A stretch of 64,000 nucleotides of DNA, from contig NZ_RBXO01000001.1 in the NCBI RefSeq assembly GCF_003634935.1, positions 3,993,501-4,057,500 of the forward strand, given 5' to 3'. Within the stretch, counting starts at the first letter, position 1, and each line of letters opens with the position of its first letter. The stretch is from Saccharothrix australiensis. GTDB taxonomy: Bacteria; Actinomycetota; Actinomycetes; Mycobacteriales; Pseudonocardiaceae. The translations under genes and the position numbers were made by a program. The notes beneath the pieces are model-generated. The model was not told the origin of the DNA. It saw only the letters and a program-made list of their open reading frames with translations, and did no database searches. Of the stretch, positions 25,448-32,658 are shown in pieces.

Positions 25448-27258
25448 CCTCCGCCAGCACCGCCGCCGCGCCCGCCGGTGGCAAGCCGCGCAAGGGCGGC
25501 GTGGTGACCTGGGCGTGCGCGCCCGGCTTCCCGCCCGCCGTGATCTTCCCGTTCACGCCCGCCGAGCGCATGGGCACCCGCAACATCCTGGAGTTCCAGG
25601 CGCTGATGTACCGGACGCTGTACTACTTCGGCAGCGACGGCACGCCCGCCGTGGACTACGCGCAGAGCATCGGCGAGCCGCCGGTGTGGAGCGAGGACGG
25701 CCTCACCGTCACCATCACCGTCAAGCCGTGGAAGTGGTCCAACGGCGAGACGGTCCGCGCCGACAACGTGCTGTTCTGGGTCAACCTGATGAAGGTCAAG
25801 GGCGCCCGGTACGGCGAGTACGTGCCCGGCTACTTCCCCGACAACCTCACCTCGTACGGGAAGCTGGCCGAGGACAAGGTGTACTTCACCTTCGACAAGG
25901 TCTACTCCAAGCACTGGGTGCTGTACAACCAGCTCAGCACCATCACGCCGCTGCCGAAGGCGTGGGACCGCACCGAGGCGGGCCCGGCGAACGCGTCGGG
26001 CGACCTCGCCGACGTGGAGGCCGTCTACGAGTACCTGATGGCGCAGCAGGGCGACATCGTCGACGAGGGCAACGAGCACCGCACCCGGTGGGCGGACAGC
26101 CCGATCTGGAGCGTCGTCAGCGGACCGTGGCGGCTCAAGAGCTACACGCTCGAAGGCGTCGTGACGTTCGTGCCCAACGAGCACTACTCGGGCCCGAACA
26201 AGCCCTACCTGGACGAGTTCCGGCAGGTGCCCACGTTCTCCGACGAGGAGCAGTACCGGATGCTCCAGGCCGGGCCGCACGCGGAGAACGGCATCCAGGT
26301 CGGCTACCTGCCGCTGAGCTTCGCCACCGAACCGGCGGTCGACCCCGTGGTGGGCGGGCCCAACCCGTTGGCGGGCAGCTACACCATGTACCCGCAGACG
26401 GCGTTCTGCATCCGCTACATCTCGCTGAACTACAACAACCCGACCGTGGTCGGGAAGATGTTCGCGCAGACCTACCTGCGGCAGGCGTTGCAGAGCACCC
26501 TGGACCAGGACACCGCCGTGCGCGACATCTACCAGGGCTACGCCTACCGGCAGAACGGCCCGGTCCCGATGTACCCGAGGACCGACTACGTGTCGCCGCG
26601 CCAGCGCGAGGGCGCGTGGCCGCTGCCGTTCGACCCGAAGCGCGCCAAGGAGCTGCTGGAGGCCAACGGCTGGGACACCAGCCGCACGCCCGCCGTGTGC
26701 GTGCGGCCCGGCACCGGTCCGGGCGAGGCGGGCGAGGGCATCCCGGCGGGCACCGAGCTGTCGATCCTGCTGCGCTACGTCGAGGGGCGGCCCGCGCTGA
26801 CCCGGCTCATGCGCGGCTTCCGCGACGCCGCCGCCGAGGCGGGCATCGAACTGCGCCTGGAGGAGGTCTACGGCTCGGTCCTGGTCGCCGAGGACGCGCC
26901 GTGCAAGGCCACCGAGGAGACGCCGTGCCTGTGGGAGATGTGCTGCTGGAACGGCGGCTGGGCCTACCACCACCCGACCGGTGAGATCCTGTTCTCCACC
27001 GGCGCGGGCGGCAACTTCGGCTTCTACACCGACCCGAGGGCCGACGAGCTGATCGACCGCACCGTCACCAGCGACGACCTGGACGTGCTCTACGAGTACC
27101 AGGACTACATCGCCGAGCAGGTGCCGGTGATCTTCACGCCGAACTTCCCGATCCGGCTGTTCGAGGTCGCCGACGACCTGCGCGGGTTCGGTCCGGTCAA
27201 CCCCTACGGGATGATCAACCCGGAGAACTGGTACTACGTGGAGGACGAGGACCGGTGA
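25444..27258 (+). CDS. Family-5 solute-binding-protein homologue without a signal peptide
   Basis: 604 residues matching the peptide/nickel-binding SBP_bac_5 fold: VKPWKWSNGETVRADNVLFW (family signature region), SGPWRLKSYTLEGVVTFVPN, and FDPKRAKELLEANGWD. Normal members begin with a lipoprotein signal and Cys; here the N-terminus MTSASTAAAPAGGKPRKGG is short, Ala/Gly-rich and uncharged up to the domain, with no hydrophobic core or lipobox. No ABC permease or ATPase genes follow. It may act inside the cell, as a carrier or an enzyme on peptides, rather than in uptake. It overlaps both neighbours by 4 bp. Confidence 0.82.
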   Translation: MTSASTAAAPAGGKPRKGGVVTWACAPGFPPAVIFPFTPAERMGTRNILEFQALMYRTLYYFGSDGTPAVDYAQSIGEPPVWSEDGLTVTITVKPWKWSNGETVRADNVLFWVNLMKVKGARYGEYVPGYFPDNLTSYGKLAEDKVYFTFDKVYSKHWVLYNQLSTITPLPKAWDRTEAGPANASGDLADVEAVYEYLMAQQGDIVDEGNEHRTRWADSPIWSVVSGPWRLKSYTLEGVVTFVPNEHYSGPNKPYLDEFRQVPTFSDEEQYRMLQAGPHAENGIQVGYLPLSFATEPAVDPVVGGPNPLAGSYTMYPQTAFCIRYISLNYNNPTVVGKMFAQTYLRQALQSTLDQDTAVRDIYQGYAYRQNGPVPMYPRTDYVSPRQREGAWPLPFDPKRAKELLEANGWDTSRTPAVCVRPGTGPGEAGEGIPAGTELSILLRYVEGRPALTRLMRGFRDAAAEAGIELRLEEVYGSVLVAEDAPCKATEETPCLWEMCCWNGGWAYHHPTGEILFSTGAGGNFGFYTDPRADELIDRTVTSDDLDVLYEYQDYIAEQVPVIFTPNFPIRLFEVADDLRGFGPVNPYGMINPENWYYVEDEDR

Positions 27259-28559
27259 TCCTCGCCGCCGCGCCGCCGAGCCCGCTCGGCGCCCACCAGA
27301 TGCTGGTGTTCCTGGTGCAGCTGGCCGCGCTGCTCGGCGTGGCGTTCGTCCTGGGCAGGCTCGCGACCAGGTGCCGCATGCCCGCCGTGGTCGGCGAGCT
27401 GGCCGCGGGCGTCGTGCTCGGGCCGTCGCTGCTGGGCCCGCTGTGGCCGGCGCTGTCCGGCTGGCTGTTCCCCGCCGACCCCGCGCAGCTGCACCTGCTC
27501 GACGCGGTCGGGCAGCTCGGGGTGCTGCTGCTGGTCGGGTTCACCGGCATGCACCTCGACCTCGGCCTGGCGCGCCGCCGGGGCGGCGCGGCGGCGTGGG
27601 TCGGCGCGGGCGGGCTGCTGATCCCGCTGGGGCTCGGCTTCGCCGTAGGGTTCGCGCTGCCCGCCGCCCTGATCGGCGGCGGCGCGGACCGCCCGGTGTT
27701 CGCGCTGTTCCTCGGGGTCGCGGTGTGCGTGAGCGCGATCCCGGTCATCGCCAAGGTGCTGCTGGAGATGAACCTGCTGCACCGCGACATCGGCCAGCTC
27801 GTGATCACCGCCGCCGCCGTGGACGACGTGGTGGGCTGGTCGCTGCTGGCCGTCGTGTCCGGCATGGCGGGCGCGGGCTTCACGCTCGGCCACGCCGCGC
27901 TGTCGGTCGGCGCGCTGCTCGTCGTCGGCGTGGTCGCGCTCGTGCTGGGCAGGCCGGTGGTGAAGAAGGCGCTGACGTTCGCGGTCCGCGCCAACGACCC
28001 CGGCGTCACGGTCGCGGTGGTGGTGCTGCTGGTCGTGCTGTCCGCGGCCGGCACCCACGCCCTGTCCCTGGAACCCGTCCTCGGCGCGTTCGTCTGCGGC
28101 CTGCTGATCAGCTGGTCGGGCGTGCCCGTGCACCAGAAGCTGCGCGCGCTGCGGACGTTCGTGATGGCCGTGCTCGCGCCGGTCTTCTTCGCCACCGCCG
28201 GCCTGCGCATGGACCTCACCGCGCTGCGCGAGCCCGCGGTGCTCGGCGCGGCGGCGCTGGTCCTGCTGTTCGCGGTGATCGGCAAGTTCGCGGGCGCCTA
28301 CCTGGGCGCGCGGATCGGGCGGCTGGGCCACTGGGAGGGACTGGCCCTGGGCGCGGGGCTCAACGCGCGCGGCGTCATCGGCGTCATCGTCGCGATGGTC
28401 GGCCTGCGCCTGGGCGTGCTGACGACCGAGGCGTACACGGTCGTCGTGCTGGTCGCGGTGGTCACGTCCCTGATGGCGCCGCCCGCCCTGCGCTACGCGG
28501 TCAAGCGCATCGCGGTCACCACCGAAGAGCAAGAGCGGGCCAAGGCGCTCAGCGTCTGA
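27255..28559 (+). CDS. CPA2-type cation/proton antiporter
   Basis: A 434-residue membrane protein with about 12-13 hydrophobic segments. It belongs to the Na+/H+ exchanger CPA2 (KefB/GerN-like) family: GELAAGVVLGPSLLG early, TAAAVDDVVGW mid-protein (the DD-type ion site), and LAPVFFATAGLRMDL. Its GTG overlaps the SBP stop (GTGA). Antiporters do occur in a few antibiotic clusters, for example for pH/ion tolerance or for export coupled to proton flow. Here its place inside the operon implies a role tied to the product, such as self-protection, but this is inference. Confidence 0.86.
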   Translation: MILAAAPPSPLGAHQMLVFLVQLAALLGVAFVLGRLATRCRMPAVVGELAAGVVLGPSLLGPLWPALSGWLFPADPAQLHLLDAVGQLGVLLLVGFTGMHLDLGLARRRGGAAAWVGAGGLLIPLGLGFAVGFALPAALIGGGADRPVFALFLGVAVCVSAIPVIAKVLLEMNLLHRDIGQLVITAAAVDDVVGWSLLAVVSGMAGAGFTLGHAALSVGALLVVGVVALVLGRPVVKKALTFAVRANDPGVTVAVVVLLVVLSAAGTHALSLEPVLGAFVCGLLISWSGVPVHQKLRALRTFVMAVLAPVFFATAGLRMDLTALREPAVLGAAALVLLFAVIGKFAGAYLGARIGRLGHWEGLALGAGLNARGVIGVIVAMVGLRLGVLTTEAYTVVVLVAVVTSLMAPPALRYAVKRIAVTTEEQERAKALSV

Positions 28560-28608
28560 CCCCGCCGCACCCCAACCCCCGTCGCATCGAGAAAAGAGGC
28601 ACCGCGTC

Positions 28609-29856
28609 ATGACCGGCACCCAGGACACCCGCCCGCTGCTGCTGGTGGTCGCCACCGGTATGCGGACCTACCGCGAGTACCTGCTGCGCTCCATCGCCGC
28701 CGAGTACCGCGTCCACCTGTTCCTGAGCACCGAACCCGAGTGGGAGAAGGAGTACGCCTCGGACTGGACCGTCCTGCCCAGCACGATGGACGGACCGGCG
28801 ATGGCCGTGGCCGCCGCCGAGCTGGCCGGGCGCGAGCCCGTCGCGGGCGTGCTGTGCTGGGACGAGGCGCGCATCCACGCCGCCGCGTTCGTCGCTCGGG
28901 CCGTCGGCGCGCGCAACGGCGACCCGGACGTGGTGTGGGGCCTGCGCGACAAGGGCCGGACGCGGGCCGCGCTGGACGCCGCCGGCGTGGCGCAGCCCCG
29001 GTCCGTGCCGGTCCGGACGGTCGAGGACGCCGTGGCCGCGGCGGAGGTCGTCGGCTACCCGGCGATCCTCAAGCCACGCGGCCTGGGCGCGAGCCTGGGC
29101 GTGGTCAAGGTCGCGGACGAGGCGCAGCTGCGGGCGAACTTCGCGTTCACCAGCGCCGCGGAGGGCCCGGAGCCGGTGGTGTTCGACACCGACCAGCCCG
29201 TGCTGGTGGAGGAGTTCGTGTCGGGCGAGGAGATCAGCGTCGACTCGGTGGTGCGCGACGGCGAGGTGACGCCGCTGTTCGTCGCCCGCAAGGTCGTCGG
29301 CTACCCGCCCTACGCCGAGGAGGTCGGGCACTTCGTCGACGCCGCCGACCCGCTGCTCACCGATCCCGCGCTGCTCAAGGCGTTGCAGCGCACGCACGAG
29401 GCGCTGGGCTTCACCGACGGCGTCACGCACGCGGAGTTCATGCTCACCGCGTCCGGGCCGAAGGTCATCGAGGTCAACGGCCGCCTCGGCGGCGACCTCA
29501 TCCCGTTCCTGGGCTCGCTGGCCACCGGCATCGACCCCGGCCTGGTGGCCGCCGCCGCCGCGACCGGCCGCCCGGCCGACCTCACGCCCACCCGCTCCCG
29601 CGTCGCCGGTATCAGGTTCTTCTATGTCGCCGAGGAGGACACGACCATCGGATCCCTCGGTTTCACGGAGAATGCGCTGCCCGAGGGCATAGAGCTGGCG
29701 GTCGCGGTGGCCAGGCCCGGCGCGGTCGTCTCGCCGCCGCCCAAGGGCACGGTCTGGGGCCGCATCGCGTTCGCCGTCGCCACCGGCGGCTCGCGCGAGC
29801 AGGTCACCGACCGGTTGGCCGCGGCGGAGGCCGCGTTCGACGTCCAGCCCGCCTGA
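28609..29856 (+). CDS. ATP-grasp ligase 2 of the hydrazine cluster
   Basis: A 415-residue ATP-grasp enzyme distinct from the first. Motifs: YPAILKPRGLGASLGVVKV (ATP site), VLVEEFVSGEEISVDSVV, and KVIEVNGRLGGDLIPF (Mg ligands E and N). The N-terminal pre-ATP-grasp domain starts LLLVVATGMRTYREYLLRS. This pattern matches ligases of the L-amino-acid ligase/carnosine-synthase type that make dipeptides in secondary metabolism. ATG 28609 has AAAAGAGG upstream. Two ligases in one operon imply two amide or hydrazide bonds, hence a tripeptide-like product or two alternative couplings. Confidence 0.87.
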   Translation: MTGTQDTRPLLLVVATGMRTYREYLLRSIAAEYRVHLFLSTEPEWEKEYASDWTVLPSTMDGPAMAVAAAELAGREPVAGVLCWDEARIHAAAFVARAVGARNGDPDVVWGLRDKGRTRAALDAAGVAQPRSVPVRTVEDAVAAAEVVGYPAILKPRGLGASLGVVKVADEAQLRANFAFTSAAEGPEPVVFDTDQPVLVEEFVSGEEISVDSVVRDGEVTPLFVARKVVGYPPYAEEVGHFVDAADPLLTDPALLKALQRTHEALGFTDGVTHAEFMLTASGPKVIEVNGRLGGDLIPFLGSLATGIDPGLVAAAAATGRPADLTPTRSRVAGIRFFYVAEEDTTIGSLGFTENALPEGIELAVAVARPGAVVSPPPKGTVWGRIAFAVATGGSREQVTDRLAAAEAAFDVQPA

Positions 29857-29888
29857 AGTCCCCGCACACCCCCGAGAGATGTGAAGTG

Positions 29889-31163
29889 ATGGCTACCCAA
29901 GAGAAGTCAGCGCACGACAAGCCGGCCGGGATCTGGACCACGTTCGCCGAGTCGCCGATGGCGGTGAAGGCGGTCCTTGGCGGCGTCTTCGTCAACAAGA
30001 TCGGCGGCTTCCTCAACATCTTCCTGGTGCTGTTCCTCACCGCGAAGGGCTACTCCGCTGGCCAGGCGGCCACCGCGCTCGGCGTCTACGGCGTCGGCAG
30101 CGTGGTCGGCGTGCTGATCGGCGGCGCCCTCGCCGACCGGCTCGGCGCGCGCAACTCCACGGTGCTGAGCATGGCCGGTTCGGCGGCGCTCATCGCGGCG
30201 CTGCTCTACCTGCCCAGCTACCCGCTGCTGATCGTGGCCACGGCGCTGGTCGGCGCGGTCGGCCAGGTCTACCGGCCCGCGTCGGCGACCCTGCTGTCGG
30301 AGCTGACCGACGACGACCGCCAGGTCATGATCTTCGCGATGTACCGGTTCGGGCTCAACCTGGGCACGACCGCCGCGCCGCTGATCGGGTTCGCGCTCTA
30401 CCAGTGGGGCGGTGACAGCTACCACCTGCTGTTCTGGGGCGAGGCGCTGGTGGCGCTGGCGTACGCGGTGCTGGCGCACCTCGCGCTGCCGTCCAAGGCG
30501 GAGGAGAAGCGCGTCCGCGCCGGCGGCGACGCCGCGGCGCCCGCCGCGACCGGCAGCTACGCGGACGTGTTCCGCGACCGCCGCTACCTGGCGTTCCTGC
30601 TGGTGGTGTTCATCAACGGCGTGGTGTACGTGCAGTACCTGTCGACGCTGCCGCTGGACGTGGCGAAGTCCGGGGTGCCGATCTTCTGGTACACCTTCGC
30701 GGTCGCCCTCAACGGCGCGGTGGTGATCCTGTTCGAGCTGCTGGTGACCAAGACGACGCAGAACCTGCCCGCCAAGGTGGTCGTCGCGACGTGCTTCGTG
30801 CTGCTGGGGCTGGGCGTGGCCGTGTACGGCCTGCCGCTGGGGCCGGCCGTGATCATCGCGGGCACGCTGCTGTGGACGCTGGCGGAGATCATCGGCGGCC
30901 CCGTGGTGTTCTCCTACCCCGGCCTGGTCGCGCCCGCGCACCTCAAGGGCCGCTACATCGGCAGCTTCCAGTTCGTCTACGGCCTGGGCGCGGCGGCCGG
31001 CCCGATCGTGGGCGGTTTCCTGTTCCTCCGGATCGGGCACGCGGTGTGGCCGGTGCTGGGCGCGTTGTCCTTCGTGGCGGCGGTGATCGGGTTCGTGGCG
31101 ACCAAGAGCACGAAGAGGGGGACGCCGGCGGAACCGGTGGAGGAGCCGGTGGCGCAGGGCTGA
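29889..31163 (+). CDS. MFS exporter of the hydrazine cluster
   Basis: A 424-residue MFS permease with 12 hydrophobic segments. The loop GGALADRLGARNS (TM2-3 signature) and a central hydrophilic stretch (KAEEKRVRAGGDAAAPAA) are seen. Relatives include drug:proton antiporters of the YajR/MdtH type. ATG 29889 is 32 bp after the second ligase. It is the last gene before a very strong terminator, the usual position for an export/self-resistance gene, so it probably expels the product. Confidence 0.88.
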   Translation: MATQEKSAHDKPAGIWTTFAESPMAVKAVLGGVFVNKIGGFLNIFLVLFLTAKGYSAGQAATALGVYGVGSVVGVLIGGALADRLGARNSTVLSMAGSAALIAALLYLPSYPLLIVATALVGAVGQVYRPASATLLSELTDDDRQVMIFAMYRFGLNLGTTAAPLIGFALYQWGGDSYHLLFWGEALVALAYAVLAHLALPSKAEEKRVRAGGDAAAPAATGSYADVFRDRRYLAFLLVVFINGVVYVQYLSTLPLDVAKSGVPIFWYTFAVALNGAVVILFELLVTKTTQNLPAKVVVATCFVLLGLGVAVYGLPLGPAVIIAGTLLWTLAEIIGGPVVFSYPGLVAPAHLKGRYIGSFQFVYGLGAAAGPIVGGFLFLRIGHAVWPVLGALSFVAAVIGFVATKSTKRGTPAEPVEEPVAQG

Positions 31164-31180
31164 CATCGCGGTCCCTCCCA

Positions 31181-31216
31181 CGTCGGGCCGGCACCGGGCG
31201 CGGTGCCGGCCCGACG
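31181..31216 (+). terminator. Strong terminator ending the hydrazine operon
   Basis: A perfect 15-bp stem: CGTCGGGCCGGCACC (31181-31195) and GGTGCCGGCCCGACG (31202-31216) around the 6-nt loop GGGCGC. It lies 17 bp after the MFS stop and marks the cluster boundary. Confidence 0.9.
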
Positions 31217-31249
31217 CCGTTCCCGCTCGCACGCCGTTCCCGCTCGCAC
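31216..31249. repeat. 17-bp tandem duplication
   Basis: GCCGTTCCCGCTCGCAC occurs twice in tandem (31216-31232, 31233-31249), directly after the terminator stem. No function is evident. Confidence 0.85.
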
Positions 31250-31275
31250 GGCGGTGTTGCTTGCCCGGCGCGGAG

Positions 31276-31297
31276 TTGACCTTCACCCTGGGGGAAG
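31276..31297 (+). promoter_or_regulatory. MerR-type operator/promoter element
   Basis: TTGACC (31276-31281) is followed by the dyad CTTC-ACCCTGGGG-GAAG (31281-31297), the arrangement typical of MerR-family sites lying in a long spacer. It is 55 bp before the MerR-PP2C gene, so autoregulation is likely. The -10 is poor, as for activated promoters. Confidence 0.55.
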
Positions 31298-31351
31298 CCG
31301 CACGGTGGACCTCGCCGGGCGAGCCGCGCCCGGCGGGGGAGGGACGAGGTC

Positions 31352-32407
31352 GTGGAGCTGGTGACCATCGGGGAGTTCGCGCGGGCGGCGCGCCTGTCGC
31401 CCAAGGCGTTGCGGCTCTACGACGAACTGGGCCTGCTCACCCCGGCCCACGTGGACCCGCGGTCGGGTTACCGGTGGTACGCGCCGGACCAGCTCGACCG
31501 GGCCCGCCTGGTGGCGTGGCTGCGGCGGCTGGGCATGCCGCTGGCCCGCATCCGGCAGGTCTGCGCGCTCGGCCCGGCGGACGCCGCCGCCGAGGTGCGC
31601 GCGTACTGGGCGGGGGTCGAGGCCGACACGGCCGCCCGCCGCGACCTCGCGGCCTTCCTCGTGGCACAGCTGTCCGGAAGGGGCAACACCATGAACCTCG
31701 CACTGCGCTATGCGCTGCGCACCGACCGCGGCCTGGTCCGCGAGTCGAACCAGGACCGCGGCTACGCGGGCGAACGGCTGCTGGCCGTGGCCGACGGGTT
31801 CGGCGCGAACGGCGAGCCGGCCAGCTCGATGGCGATCGAGAACCTCGCGCCGCTGGACACCGCGATCCCGGCGGGTGAACTGCTCAACGCCCTGGCCGAC
31901 GCCGTGCACCGGGCCGGCGCGGCGATCGGCGACTACCTGTCCGCCCACGGCGACGGGCAGTGCAGCGGGACCACGGTGACGGCGCTGGTGCTGTCCGGCT
32001 CGCGCCTGGGCCTGGTCCACGTCGGCGACGCGCGGGTGTACCTGCTGCGCGACGACGAGCTGTTCCTCATCACCCACGACCACACGGTGGTGCGGTCGCT
32101 GATCGCCGAGGGCAGGCTCACCGAGGAGGAGGCGCACAGCCACCCGCAGCGGTCCATGCTGCTGCGCGCCCTGCACGGCCGGGAGGTGGAGCCGGACCTG
32201 GCCCTGCACGACGCCCTGCCGGGTGACCGCTACCTGCTCTGCTCGGACGGGCTGCACACCGTCGTGCCGCGGTCGGACCTGCGGGACGTGCTGCGCGAGG
32301 CGTCGGACCCGGACGCGGCGACGCGGCGGTTCGTCGAGCTGGCCAACGCCCACGGCGGCCCGGACAACGTGGTGTGCGTGGTCGCGGACGTGGTGTCCGC
32401 CGACTGA
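31352..32407 (+). CDS. MerR-type DNA-binding domain fused to a PP2C-like phosphatase
   Basis: 351 residues in two parts. Residues 1-~110 are a MerR winged helix (LVTIGEFARAARLSPKALRLYDELGLL, SGYRWYAPDQLDRARLV) with a short coiled segment. From ~115 comes a PP2C-type serine/threonine phosphatase domain: RTDRGLVRESNQDRGY (metal Asp region), LVHVGDARVYLLRD, DRYLLCSDGLHTVV and GGPDNVVCVV. The usual GAADGMGG block is altered to VADGFGANGEPAS, so activity may be weakened. The fusion suggests direct coupling of phospho-signalling to transcription. It may regulate itself or the flanking clusters. GTG 31352 follows GGGAGGGACGAGG. Confidence 0.88.
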   Translation: MELVTIGEFARAARLSPKALRLYDELGLLTPAHVDPRSGYRWYAPDQLDRARLVAWLRRLGMPLARIRQVCALGPADAAAEVRAYWAGVEADTAARRDLAAFLVAQLSGRGNTMNLALRYALRTDRGLVRESNQDRGYAGERLLAVADGFGANGEPASSMAIENLAPLDTAIPAGELLNALADAVHRAGAAIGDYLSAHGDGQCSGTTVTALVLSGSRLGLVHVGDARVYLLRDDELFLITHDHTVVRSLIAEGRLTEEEAHSHPQRSMLLRALHGREVEPDLALHDALPGDRYLLCSDGLHTVVPRSDLRDVLREASDPDAATRRFVELANAHGGPDNVVCVVADVVSAD

Positions 32408-32414
32408 CCCGGAC

Positions 32415-32442
32415 GCGCCGGCCGGTGCGCACCGGCCGGCGC
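32415..32442 (+). terminator. 28-bp perfect palindrome, terminator of the MerR-PP2C gene
   Basis: GCGCCGGCCGGTGC (32415-32428) and its exact complement (32429-32442) form an uninterrupted 28-bp palindrome 7 bp after the stop, followed by a TTTTT run at 32454-32458, giving an almost canonical intrinsic terminator. Confidence 0.85.
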
Positions 32443-32627
32443 CCCCGTCCGCATTTTTGCTCGCTGCCCGTGACGATCTGTACGACCGTTCGGTTCCCGT
32501 ATTAGTCCGGAAGGCCCTCTGAGCTGGGGAATCCGCACACTCCGTAGTCCGATGCGGACATTTGTTTCATAACGGGCAGACAGAACCTACCGGTCGGGTG
32601 TTACATCGGGGGATCGCCAATGGTTGT

Positions 32628-32642
32628 GATTGCTAAGCAATC
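32628..32642. promoter_or_regulatory. Palindrome before the asparagine synthetase start
   Basis: GATTGC-TAA-GCAATC, perfect 6-bp arms with a 3-nt centre, directly upstream of the AGGGAGG ribosome site (32646-32652). It could be an operator or a small hairpin affecting translation. The AT-rich stretch before it (32540-32640) probably holds the promoter. Confidence 0.5.
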
Positions 32643-32658
32643 GCCAGGGAGGCCCCGC

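Noticed and set aside
25444-28559. An ABC peptide importer operon
   Set aside because: No ABC permease or ATPase genes are present, and the binding protein lacks an export signal. The next gene is a CPA2 antiporter.
31216-31249. Attachment site or integron-like repeat
   Set aside because: Only a simple 17-bp tandem duplication, with no integrase, tRNA or second copy elsewhere in the window.
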